Shown piece by piece: positions 13,533-23,804 of a DNA stretch of 64,000 nt; the first letter of the stretch is position 1; every line of letters begins with the position of its first letter. The DNA comes from Scenedesmus sp. ARA3 (lineage: Eukaryota; Chlorophyta; Chlorophyceae; Sphaeropleales; Scenedesmaceae): contig RWJK01001155.1 of the NCBI GenBank assembly GCA_004335835.1, forward strand, positions 27,755-91,754. Direction: 5' to 3'. The position numbers were made by a program, and so were the translations under genes. The notes beneath the pieces are model-generated. The model did not search any database and was not told where the DNA came from. It saw only the letters and a program-made list of their open reading frames with translations.

Positions 13533-13580
13533 AAGTCTGCTGGCAGCCACCAACCGAAGTCTGCTGGCACCCACCAACCG
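13533..13580. repeat. Two-copy 24-base tandem repeat
   Basis: Two adjacent 24-base units beginning AAGTCTGCTGGCA differ at one base. The repeat lies in the 3' flank of the phosphatase gene, and the following bases start a third partial copy. Confidence 0.9.
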
Positions 13581-14091
13581 AAGCGCCGCTGGCGTGCAGT
13601 GCGTCTATGAACTCAGTCTGTGTTGGCTGTGGGTATTTCAGCGCAGTTGCATGCTTGCCAGTAGCCAAAATGGTGTGCGGCAGCACCTGGCAAAACCACT
13701 CCTGCAGCAGGGAGGCTTTCATACATCACAGCAAGCGAGTGCAGTGGTGCGTTGGGGTTACTCGTGTGGCACCCTAGCGCTAGCCAGCTCGCAACAGCAG
13801 GGGCTGCAAGGCAGAGTCTGCCTATCATAGTATCTTGATCGGCAATCATGATGGTGTGCATGCTGCTGCCATAGCACACAGACAGGCTCAGGGTGCAGCC
13901 GCAGGCCTGTGAGGCAGGTTCCCCAGTATTTTGAACATGTCTGCCGACTGTGAGGGTGTTGTGCAGCAGACCCATGTGAGGTGCCATGCATAGTTCTGTC
14001 ATGTGTACTATTACAGCTGCCACGGCTCATGAGAGCAGTAGCTGTGCTCTGCACCTTGCTACTGTGCCTGTCATTGGGAGGGTCTTGCTTG

Positions 14092-14096
14092 TTACA
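14092..14096 (-). terminator. TGTAA polyadenylation-like signal, BPL_N gene
   Basis: TTACA on the plus strand reads TGTAA on the minus strand, about 540 bases after the BPL_N stop codon. Confidence 0.35.
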
Positions 14097-14634
14097 TCAA
14101 AAGTGACAAGCAAGGCGGCAACCGTGCGGTGCTTGAGATGAGGTGGCATCACCAGGCCTGTCAAGGCCCATGTACCAACATGTTTGCATGTCACATGTCG
14201 TCCAGTGTAACATTCTGATGCCGTCCAGACACTGCGTTAATCGGCAGATGCAGTCCAGAGTACTATTATTAAAGTCTACTTCGCACAGATGTAGACTCTG
14301 CACATGGTGAAAAAGCACAATCACTCACCACACGCATGTGCAGTGCCATTTGGCAGCACGGCCAGCCGATTAGATGAACGTATCATGCTCCTGACACGCA
14401 CTTCTATTGCGGGCCGCAAGCAGGCTGCAGCATCACCAGAGCTGCCCTTTTTGCGACCATGGCTAGAAGCGTTACCGCCATCTACGCCGCCATGTGACGC
14501 TAGCGTGCACAGGGGCGGCTCACATGCACGTAAACGCAGTGACTCTCTGTCAACACGTGCTGCCCGGATCCAGGCCTACTATAAGTATTAAATGCAACCG
14601 ATTGACACTCGTGCGCGCCTGTTTGCTGGCCGCC

Positions 14635-16603
14635 TCAAGCTCTCCTCAGTACCTCGTACAGCAGGCACGACAGGAACAGGTCGCGCTGCTCTTGTGAGGG
14701 CGCCAGCACTCGCCGCAGCGCCTCAGTGTGCTGTTCAAGCTGCACATCTTCACACACCTTCAACTGGCCAGCCTCAACACCTGAGGCCCGGCTGCTTGCA
14801 GGAACGACTGCAGCTGCATTGCGCTGATCTTGTTGCTGCTGCATTGCACGTGGGGGGCGCTGGCCTGACGCCACGGCACCCTCCAGCACAGCCACAGCAG
14901 GCCGTGCCGATCTGCCGCTGCCACCAGCACCTGCTGCAGCCGCTGCTGCTGCTGTGCTGCCTCGTCCGCCTGCTGAGGCAGCTACTGCCCCTTCTGCTGC
15001 TGCGGTTTGGTGGCTGCCAGCCCTAGGCCGCTCAGTAGACCAGCCACATACATCTAGCCACTGCGGCTCTAGCTCAGGGTGAGTGGCACACAGCACAGCA
15101 ACGCCAGCGCCCACACTGCAGCGGACTGCCGCAGCCGGCTGCACCCCTGCAACCCCATTGTGCAACATCCCCGGCTGCTGCTGTAGATGCTGCTGGTCTT
15201 TGTGTTGCTGCTGCTGCCTGCTGAGGTTCAAGCCATGCCGGTCTGGCAATGCGCTGTACGTTGCCAGCACCTGCACTCCTGGCAGGCTCGATACGTCCAG
15301 CTGCATGTCGTGTGTGACGAAAACCGGCCCACCATTGCTGTAGTCGTGGGTAAAGCACCAACTGCTGCTGCAGTTTTCCTGAAGAAGCGTGCTGCCCTGC
15401 TGCTGCTGCAGCTGCTGCGCCAGCGCTGGAGGCACAGCAAACTGCACATCTGCAGCCACTGCTCCTGCTTCTGTCTGGTAGTCAAAGCCTGCAGGACACA
15501 TGCAGGCAGCAGCACACACAGCATATTTGCAAGAATCGCGCCCATGGTTGCTACCTCTATGTTTTTGTAGCTCGTGGCGGCTCTCAACTTCCACTGCCGT
15601 TAATGGTCAAATTGTGCGATGTCTTGCCACCACACCTGGCTGCTGATACAATCCTGGACGTCAGTTGCCGCCCTGCTGCTGCAGCCATCGCTATGCTGCG
15701 CGCACCTGGGTATGCTGCGCCACAGGCAATGCCAGGGAAGAACGCAAGCTCCCTGTCCCCTACCACCTGCAGGCGGCTGCCCTGCTCAAACTGCACGCGA
15801 GAGCTGGCATAGTAGGCGCCTGCACACAGCCCCAAGTAAGAGCCACCAGCGCGCACAAAGCCTGCAGACAAAGAAAGAGAAGCAGCCAATCGAATTGAAT
15901 AATTTTTTACTGAAGGCCCGACCCAGGGGCAAACATGCCTGATGGCCAAGCAGGATTAGGAGGCAGCAGCACTTGCAGGAAAGCACCCACGATGCAGGCA
16001 TTGTGCTTGGTTATGAAGAATCGGACGATGATGCGGAGCGAGCTGCACGAATGTGAACTTGGCACTGCTGCACAGCATGATAAAGGTGGTAGCACCGCCA
16101 GTGCTGTGGTGCAGCAGCACCTTGAATGATGCTGTTGCCTTTGCCGTTGAGCCTGTTGCAGTAGGGCAGGTCGGCACCGCCTGGCATCACCAGCAAAGCT
16201 GCTTCTGCTGTCCAGGATCCTTCAACCAGCTCAGCAGCAGTCAGTGTGGACACCTGTGGCAACATGAGCTGGTTCAGCGCAACTGGCAGCTGCGGCAGCA
16301 CTCCACAGCACTGCATGGCATGCAGTGGGTTGGTTCAGTCACACTCTTGTCGGTGTGGCTTGATGCTGACCTCGTACTGCTCAGGTAGTAGCCGCTGCAG
16401 GCTTTCAAACGTGCTCCTGACGCTCCTCCAGCCAGCCCCTTCTCCTCTGCAGCATAGCAACCAGACTGCTGTTGAGTGTCAGACCGCTCAAGCAGGCACT
16501 GTTCAGGCGCGATACGGCAACTGGTGCTATCTTGGCACCTGTAAACGTAAACGTGGCATCTTCCGGAGCTGGAAGCGTGGCATGGTAGGTGAGCTCTCAA
16601 CAT
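14635..16603 (-). CDS. Stand-alone biotin-protein ligase N-terminal (BPL_N) domain protein
   Basis: Five exons right to left: 16539-16603, 16371-16446, 16121-16253, 15706-15861, 14635-15488, in phase, about 427 residues. The order is that of the BPL_N (class I glutamine-amidotransferase-like) domain: a VYVYRGEGAGWRSV strand-loop near the start, LLVMPGGADLPYCNRLNGKGN, GGSYLGLCAGAYYASSRV with the putative nucleophile Cys, VVGDRELAFFPG, YPGFDYQTEAGAVA, and GVAVLCATHPEL near the end. The long last exon adds a low-complexity Ala/Gln/Ser stretch and a helical tail. No biotin-ligase catalytic domain (GRGRxxR motif) follows before the stop, so this is the N-terminal module alone. Its biochemical role is not established. 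The start at 16603 is the only in-frame ATG of exon 1; upstream the frame is open back to a GTG at 16672. Confidence 0.82.
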
Positions 16604-18331
16604 CGGCTTGCCGTTTCGACTGAGTTCACGCACGCACACGATTCGGCTTAGAGCGATCAGAGCTGAACTCACGGTGGAAGAGCAACTTTACCATGTAGCA
16701 GGATGCACACTGCAATGTTGGAGTGCTTGTGAAAACCCTAATCCACCCCTCAACCACCCAACAACCCAGTTCTTCTCCAACAATAGCAATCGCGCAGCCA
16801 GCATCATGCTGGCGTCAGGTATACCAGCGCGCCTGCCAGCGCAGTGCAAGCAGCAATATTGTCCCTCCACAACTTGTTCACCAGGTCCGCTGGGAGCCAT
16901 CTCCCTTCAACCCCTGTTGCTGACACACCGAACAGCAGCACCCGCAACATGGCACCGTAAGGCACTGCATTCTTCTGGCATGCAGCAACCGACACTTGCT
17001 GGACCCGAGCTGCGCTGTCTGCACACTGCAGCCTCATCATTGCTCAGCCAGCAGTCACAATGCCACCCAGCACACACGCAATGCAGCCCCCGTCCCTGCC
17101 TTGGCCGTGCAACTCGGGTGCGCATGCGCAGCATACAACAGGAGGCGCTGAGGGTGCCGCTGCACCAACAGCATATGAAGAGCGGCAGGGACCCAAACAT
17201 GCTCACAAACCACAGCAATGAACACGTGTGTCATTGCAGGCAATTGGGTTGGCACAGGCCACTGCATGCACCATAGACATTCCAAACATGCAGAAGAATA
17301 CCCACGAACCGCAACCCTTGCTGCTGCCAAAGCTCACAGGCCGATTGCGGCAGGCGCTCAGCGGACATGCTGGCACCATGTACTCGGCATCAGCCCAGCA
17401 ACGCACTGCGAGGATGCTGGGTTTGCAGCATGCTCTGGGGTGCTGCACGCTACTGCAAGCACACCACGCGCCGCTGCGCAGAACATACTTGCGGTGGCAT
17501 GACTGATACAGCAGCAGAAGCTTGCACCTGGCAGTGTACACACCACTGCGTGCAAGACGTTTGAAGCGTGCATGTGGCCCACAGCTGCAGCCGACACTGC
17601 TGAAACCACCCCACAGACACAGCAGCATCCACACAGCTGCAGCACCCACCCCTGAACATGCCACGCGGTGAACCCGGTGCTGCAGCCGGCTCTGCCGTAC
17701 CATTCCCAACCACGTTCTGACGAGCCTCATGCATCACCAATGATACGCGCAGGCAATGGAGTGCTGCAAGCTCTGTGAAGAACTGCCTGTGCTTCCACAG
17801 TAGCAAGCACAGGCAGTCTGCTGCCACAGCCACACACATGTAGCCACCTCAGGCTGTGCCACAGCACGTGCCACGCCACAGCCCACACCCACCAGCAGAC
17901 ACACTTCCCCTAAAGCATGTTTATGTGTTGAGCCTGGCCCAGCCAACAAGCTTGCCGTCCAAGAGACGGCGCGCAAGCAAGTGCCGCTTGCAAGCAAGTG
18001 CAACCTCCCTCTGCACTCAGCAGCATATGCTGCTCTCCCAAGTCCCTCGACATCACAAAAGAACAGCAAGACGAAGAGTTTTGCTGTCAGCAACACCGCA
18101 CCGCGTCTTTGCGGCAGCACTGCACTGCTGACCCACAGCAGGGCAGCACTGCTGGCTTCCAATGCTTGTGCAATGCAGCAGCCTTCTGCAAAACGCAAAC
18201 ATATGCACACCCAGATGCAGCCGCACATGCTGCACGGCACACCCACACGCATGCACACACGCCCTACAAATGAAGCTCGTCGTCCCAGCCCTAACATCAG
18301 CATTGCTCAACAAATGACAGGACTCGCAAAC

Positions 18332-18528
18332 CTTCATGGCATCATCAGCAAAGCATGCCAGCACAATAGGGAAGCTGCTGTCCTCTCCCTCTTGCTTTAT
18401 ATAACAACGCAAAGTGTCATCTTCTAGCTGTGACACAGTCAGTACAACCACAGTATGACAGTGGCTTGGCAGCAGATAGGGGCTGCGCTGCAGCCCCCAT
18501 CGCTGCCAACCTGTAACTGTACATTCAT
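18332..18528 (-). other. Candidate orphan coding exon(s) on the minus strand
   Basis: The interval 18332-18427 read on the minus strand encodes exactly 32 in-frame residues (start LEDDTLRCYIKQEG, end FADDAMK). It is bounded by a CACAG acceptor and an AAG-GTTTG donor, with residue composition typical of a folded protein rather than of noise. A six-codon mini-exon beginning with ATG (MNVQLQ, 18511-18528) with a GT donor lies just upstream in phase 0 and could be its first exon. I found no convincing downstream exon and do not recognise the family. It could be part of a small unrecognised gene, a relic, or chance. Confidence 0.35.
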
Positions 18529-18718
18529 GCAGCGAGGCCGCTGCGTGCAAAACACAAGTGCTGCCGTGGCAGCGCACCACCACACCGGCACAGTCAACTC
18601 GCTGAGCCTGCAAGCAACAGGCGTCTTGCAGCCGAGCTGATGCTTGCCTCCTACACTAATGGCCCGCTGCGTTGCCGCCCCAGCGCTGACCTGGCACGCT
18701 GCTGCAGCTGCTGCTGCT

Positions 18719-18723
18719 TTACA
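18719..18723 (-). terminator. TGTAA polyadenylation-like signal, PSR1-like gene
   Basis: TTACA on plus reads TGTAA on the minus strand, about 60 bases after the PSR1-like stop. If used, it would leave 16604-18700 free for another transcript. Confidence 0.35.
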
Positions 18724-18783
18724 ACGCAGCACCCAGCCAGCTGCAGCTGCAACGCAACTTTCGCGGCTGCAGCTGCTGCCGCC

Positions 18784-19436
18784 TTACTGCTGGCCATCAG
18801 CGCTGTCACCTGACGGCCACTTGGTGATGTCAGGTGTCAGCAGCCGCTGCCGCTTGCCTGGGGGCTCCCCGGGGTCCCCCAACAGCCCCATGCCGCCTGC
18901 CTCATCGCCGCTGTCACGCAGCTCAGGAAAGCCCAGCAGCAGCTCATGATCACTCAGCAGGTGGCCGCAGCTGCCAGGCAGCGTGCTCAGACCTGCTGCA
19001 TCTGGATCCTGTTGCTGCTGCTGCTGCAGCGGCTGCTGGGGATGCTGCTGCTGAGGGTGCTGGTGCTGCGGCGGCTGGCTGCTGTGGGGTCTTGAGGGGC
19101 CGGCAGCTGCTGCGCTAGAGTTGCCCATGCCTGCGGCATGCGGCTGCTGTTGCTGCGGCAGCGCGTGCTGCTGCTGCTGCTGCAGAGGTGGCGCGCTGCT
19201 CGCCTGCTGCTGCTGTGGTTGCTGGTGTTGGTGCTGCTGCTGCTGTTGGGGCGCTCCCACTGCCAGTGGCTGCGCTGTCATTGCCTCGCTGACAACGCTG
19301 CCTGGTGGCGGCAGCGCGCCTGCGTTGAATGCTGCAGACATCTCTGGGATCTTGTGCGCCAGGCCCTCCTGCTCCATGAGCTTGTGGATGTAGCGCTGGT
19401 GCACCTCCAAGCTGTGCTGCAGCTGGCGCTGGGTCT

Positions 19437-19479
<43 letters not shown>

Positions 19480-21275
19480 AAGCAGACAGCGCACCAGAAT
19501 GAACACCATGTTTCTGTCTGCTTTGCAGGATCGACACAAAGCAACTGCAGGCTACAGGCGTGAATGCCGGCAGATGACACATGCCGGACAAATTGCACTG
19601 CGGTGCCTGCACTGAGCAAGCATACATGCAGAGCTGCAACCCCAGCTGCCCAACTGCAACACAGTGATACTGGGCGATCCTGGCCTCGTTCTCACCTCCA
19701 GCTGCTCATGAAGTTTCTTCTGCAGGAGCATCTGCTGCAGCAGCGCTCGCTCCAGGTCGCGCCGCGTGTCACTCTTCATGTGCAGGCTGTCCTCTGCAGC
19801 TGCTGCTGCGCCTGCTGAGCTCTGAGGCTGCTGCTGCTGCTGCTGCTGGGCTGCAGAGGCGGCACTAACAGGCACGTCCAGCACACCTGAGCTCGTCTGC
19901 TGCAGGGGAGAGGCACCTGCAGGCTGCTCAGCAGCCCCGGCAATGTGCTGCTGCTGCTGCTGCTGATCCTGCTCCTGCTTCTGCAGTTGCTGCGGCAGGG
20001 GTGCCAGCAACTGCTGCTGCTGCTGTTGCTGCTGCTGCAGCAAGCTACCCCCGCTTGCACCCACACTAGCTGCTGCTGCTGCAGCAGCAGGTGCAGCAGC
20101 GCCTGCTGCTGCTGACTGAGTCATGGCGCTAGTCGCCAGCGTTGCATGCGTGTCAGCCGCGCTGTCTGTCGCTGCGGTTACCTCCTGGTCTGGCGAGCCG
20201 CTGCTGATGGCCGGCTGTGCGCCTGATGCTGATGTGGTTTCTGGCAGCCTGATGTTGAGCCTGTATTTCTGCAAGTGGCTCTTGATGTGGAAGATGGTCA
20301 GGCCATCCACTGACATAAGCTTCAGGATGCCCTTAGGCGTGGCCTTGTCAGGCCCGCCCAGGGAGTTGACAGATTGTACAAATCGCTGGTGCAGCTCCGG
20401 CGTCCAACGCAGCCGCGTCTTGCCTGCAGGAGCTGCAGAAGCAGCAGGTGTGCGGCCGGGTGATGCAAGGTGGCAGCGGCGGCAGCAGCAGGTAAGTGGC
20501 GGTTACACATCTAGGGTTGTGCTGGCGGGGGGTGTCTTGTCAGTGGTCCAGGCAATTGCGCCTGGTACAGATAGCTCGACTCTCAACTGAATTATTCTAG
20601 CCCACATGTCAAAGCAACATCAGGGTCAAAGAGGATAGTTCTGCTGCTCAGCGTAAAGGAGCATCCATCCTTAGCAGCCGCTGCAGCCGCTGCATCGCAC
20701 CTTCTTGCAGGCTGCCAGACCTAGTGCCCGGCAGCTGAAATGAAGCTGCCTGATATAGCATAGGCCCTGAATGCATCCCGCTTAGGGTGGGGTCCGAGCT
20801 GAAAGAAGAAGTGTATGATTCCAGCTGCGCAGTGGGCGGCATCAGCTGCGTCATCTGCCCTGCTGCTCCAGAGGAAGCGCTGATGAATGACAGGTCAGGG
20901 CCCTGCAACACAAAGAATCATTATATAAAATGATGTGACGCGCGGGCCTCCGCAGAGCATGAAACAAACGTCCACCAGCCCTACCTTGTATTGCTGCTGG
21001 TGCTGCTCCAGCCCTGGCAGCATGCCGAGGCTGCCTGCGTAGGGATCGCCTGCAGGTGCCAGTCCCAGCTGCTGCGCACTTCCACTGTGCGGATGCGGCA
21101 GCATGCTGCCGCTTGGCGAGAAGAAGTCGCCCAGCCCTCCAGGAAGGTCCATTGGGGCGTGCTGGGAGGGCTGCGCTGCTGCCGGCGCTATTCCGTCTAA
21201 TTTAAACTCAGACTCGTGCCAAAACTCCAGCCAATCGCCTGTATGGTCCCCTAAATCATGCGCACCGGAGTCCAT
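18784..21275 (-). CDS. PSR1: PSR1/PHR1-like MYB-CC transcription factor (phosphate starvation regulator)
   Basis: Four exons right to left: 20985-21275, 20701-20902, 19696-20423, 18784-19434, in phase, 623 residues. The GARP/MYB-like DNA-binding domain lies at about residues 165-225: [48 protein letters not shown] (the SHLQKY hallmark). After a Gln/Ala-rich linker comes the MYB-CC coiled coil, [18 protein letters not shown] joined across an intron to [24 protein letters not shown]. The C-terminus has an acidic [20 protein letters not shown] segment and a short basic GKRQR patch. This family activates phosphate-scavenging genes in algae and plants, and in Chlamydomonas PSR1 also affects starch and lipid. 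The gene start at 21275 ([11 protein letters not shown]) resembles the algal PSR1 N-terminus. The closest plant equivalents are PHR1-type factors. Confidence 0.9.
19435..19478. repeat. CAG/CTG triplet run at PSR1-like intron acceptor
   Basis: A pure CAG run on plus (CTG on the coding strand) forms the 3' end of the last intron and abuts the acceptor of the exon ending at 19434. Confidence 0.9.
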
Positions 21276-22094
21276 GTTGTGGGTGACCCAGCATAAAAGT
21301 GAGCGAATCTCAACATCAATGCTATCACCGTAAACGTGATCTGATCGGTCAAACTAGTCTACCCTGGTGGCGAGGAGCAGCAAGGCAGACAGTTTCAAGA
21401 AAAGGAATCTTTTTGAGCAGCAGCATATAGGCACTGCCGCCCAGCACCCCGCTGCAGCAGCCTCAAAATAGCCTAGCATTAGACTGCAGCTAAGGAAAGA
21501 GACCCCTTCGTCTTGACGGAGCACGAGTGACTTCTCTAAACCCACACGTGGCTGGTGTGTGCGAACACGTTGAACATGACCTATATCAGCGGGTTGGGCT
21601 GAACACCAACCATTTTGTATATCAACAAACTCTTAAGGCACTGGCGCGCCACTGCGCAGCCGGTGATAACCACACCACCTGGTTGTCTGGTGCTCTGAGC
21701 TCTGTGCTTCCTTTGTAGGCCGACATCCTGGCGCTTACTAGCCCTATCTTGCACAAACAAGGCTGCATGCAGGCCAACTGTTGTTTTGATGCTGCGGGGA
21801 TAAGGAGCTTTGACCATCTACATTACCAACGGCTGCCTGGCCAGGTCATCAGCCACTTCCACAGCTACAGCAATTACTCAATGCAGTTGGACTGTGCTGG
21901 TCTTGCTGCTGGTTCATGGTGAGGATCTGTCCATACATCTTGCTTGAGTGTCCTCATCAGAGGTGCTTTGTGCCACACTGTAAAGCATGCTTGGACAGCT
22001 GCATTAGGGTTTGCAACCGATCACCGTGCACAGCAGGTGCAAGGGGCAAACCACAAGCCACCGACGAGACGCGGCGCGGCACGGCGGGGGAGGG

Positions 22095-22117
22095 NNNNNN
22101 NNNNNNNNNNNNNNNNN
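22095..22117. other. Assembly gap (23 N) in a G-rich tract
   Basis: Twenty-three undetermined bases are preceded by GGGGGAGGG and followed by a run of G. The true length and sequence are unknown. Confidence 0.98.
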
Positions 22118-22768
22118 GGGGGGGGGCGGTGACGCGTGATTTTAAGTCTGCAGTAGTCAGACAAACATGGCATGCCAGTGTGTCAACAACACAACCAAGC
22201 TCACAAGGTGAGTGGCACCTCAACGTGTGAAGCTGTGGGTGCTTCAACCTTTCAGCAGCCTTCCCATCGCGGCAAGCCCCCAGCTTTCACAAAATCTCCC
22301 GCCCACAGGCCGGCCCCGCATGCCTCCTGGTGACTGTCAGCAGCAGTGATGGCAAGCCTTCAAGGCAAGTTGCGGCAAGTCGCTGGTCAGCAACAACGCC
22401 GCCTGTTGCAACATATCAACACATGTGGAGCATCAACAGACTTTGGGCGGAGGTCTTCTGGTCCAGCATTGCTTAAAGGTGCGTAGCTATGCATCTACCT
22501 CGATTCAGTTTTTTGGCAGGAGCCGTAAAATTTGTCCTCTTAAATGTGCACTGATGTACAGCCACAATCAGAGCACGCAGCGCAGCCTGGTCCAAATGAC
22601 AAGCCAGGTAGCATTTTACTGTGCCATACTCAGCTTGACTGTTGCAGCCAACGTCATGCGCCCATGCAACTATGCTTCGTCAGCAATGCATACAACAAAC
22701 ACCACCACTGCAGTTGTGCATGCTATGTACATTGACCAACAGGAATGTATGTACAGGAATGTACATGT

Positions 22769-22773
22769 TTACA
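22769..22773 (-). terminator. TGTAA polyadenylation-like signal, coiled-coil gene
   Basis: TTACA on plus, about 265 bases after the coiled-coil stop codon, reads TGTAA on the minus strand. Confidence 0.4.
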
Positions 22774-22892
22774 GGCTTTTGAATAGGCTGGTGCACTCAT
22801 CAGATGCCATGACAATGCGCCACCCAATCCTGGCTTCAGCATAGATGCCGTGCCTTCTCACATGCATGGCGCAACTGCTGCCATTGGGTCGA

Positions 22893-22916
22893 GGTGATCG
22901 CTCCTGAGCGATCACC
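22893..22916. repeat. Perfect 11-base inverted repeat with 2-base spacer
   Basis: GGTGATCGCTC, then CT, then GAGCGATCACC. It lies about 120 bases downstream of the coiled-coil stop, in its likely 3' untranslated region, and can form a stable hairpin or a dyad binding site. Confidence 0.9.
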
Positions 22917-23035
22917 GCGTGGCTGTGCAAGAACTGCCAATGCTTGACAACGGCATCCCAGCAAGCGCCCTGTCCCACAAACTCACCAAGCGCAAGCACC
23001 TTCTGATAGGCACTGCCCAGCTCTCCCACGCACCA

Positions 23036-23773
23036 CTAAGGTATGGCTGCAGCCCCGCTGCTTCCAGTGACAGCTGCTGCAGCCCTTCTAGGCGTCTTTG
23101 TGGCGCCACCAGCAGCCTTGACGCTTGTTGCAAAAGTGGCTGTGCCCGCCGCTTTGCGGCCCGCTCCAGCAGCCTTCGGCAGCGCGGCTGGGGCCACAGC
23201 CGCACCTTCTCGTGCAGGTTCAACCGTCGGTGCTGATGCTGATGCTGCTGCTGCTGCTGCTGCTGCTGCAGGGCTGCTTGTGCCCTGTTCCGCTGATGAT
23301 ACAGCTGCATCTGGCGTATGGTGAACCTGCGCTGCTGCAACCTCTGCAGCAGCTGGTTTTGCTGCCTTAGGCGGCTGCTTCTTTATGCTTGCTCCTCCAG
23401 CTTTAGGGGCAGCACTTTTGGTGCTCTTCACTGCAGCGGGTGGCTGAGCGCCTGGTGACTCAGCTTGCAGAGCAGCAATCACTGCAGTGGCTGCTGAGCT
23501 GAGCTCTGGCTCATCCTTGACTGACTTTCTGCTTGTCTTCACAGTGCTACCCTTGCCTGGAGTTGCAGATACCGAGCCAGCAGCCGGCTTACTTTTTGCA
23601 GCCTTGCTCACTTCTGGCTCAACAGCGGCTTCGCTTGCTACCGCAGGCACAGACCTGGTTGCTGGCTTGCTGGTGGCTGTCTTTCTGCTTGGCAGCTGAG
23701 CAGCTGGTTTGCTGGGCACTGCAGGTGCTCCTGTGTGTGCCACAGTGCCAACTGAATGGGGGGGTGGTGGTGG

Positions 23774-23804
<31 letters not shown>

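Larger units (their letters stand above)
12445..14634. other. Convergent intergenic region, no recognised gene
   Basis: About 2.2 kb between the stop codons of the phosphatase (plus) and the BPL_N gene (minus). It should hold both 3' untranslated regions. TGTAA polyadenylation-like signals occur at 12913-12917 (plus) and 14092-14096 (minus). A 24-base tandem repeat lies at 13533-13580. Short ORFs here have no family resemblance. Confidence 0.55.
16604..18783. other. Intergenic region with one orphan candidate exon
   Basis: About 2.2 kb between the BPL_N start and the PSR1-like stop, both minus strand. It should contain the BPL_N promoter and the PSR1 3' untranslated region. No complete gene was recognised, but 18332-18427 looks like a coding exon (see separate entry). 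Confidence 0.5.
21276..23035. other. Intergenic region with assembly gap
   Basis: About 1.8 kb upstream of the PSR1-like gene and downstream of the coiled-coil gene. It holds a 23-base N run at 22095-22117 flanked by G-rich sequence, a perfect inverted repeat at 22893-22916 and a minus-strand TGTAA at 22769-22773. No gene was recognised. Confidence 0.55.

Noticed and set aside
13533..13580. CRISPR-like repeat
   Set aside because: Only two directly adjacent copies without spacers, in a eukaryotic genome.
16670..16672. GTG as start of the BPL_N protein
   Set aside because: Nuclear genes use ATG. The first in-frame ATG is at 16603.
17203..18303. Long Cys/Ala-rich minus-strand frames between BPL_N and PSR1
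   Set aside because: They look like chance openings in CA-rich sequence: no motif, no consistent splice sites.
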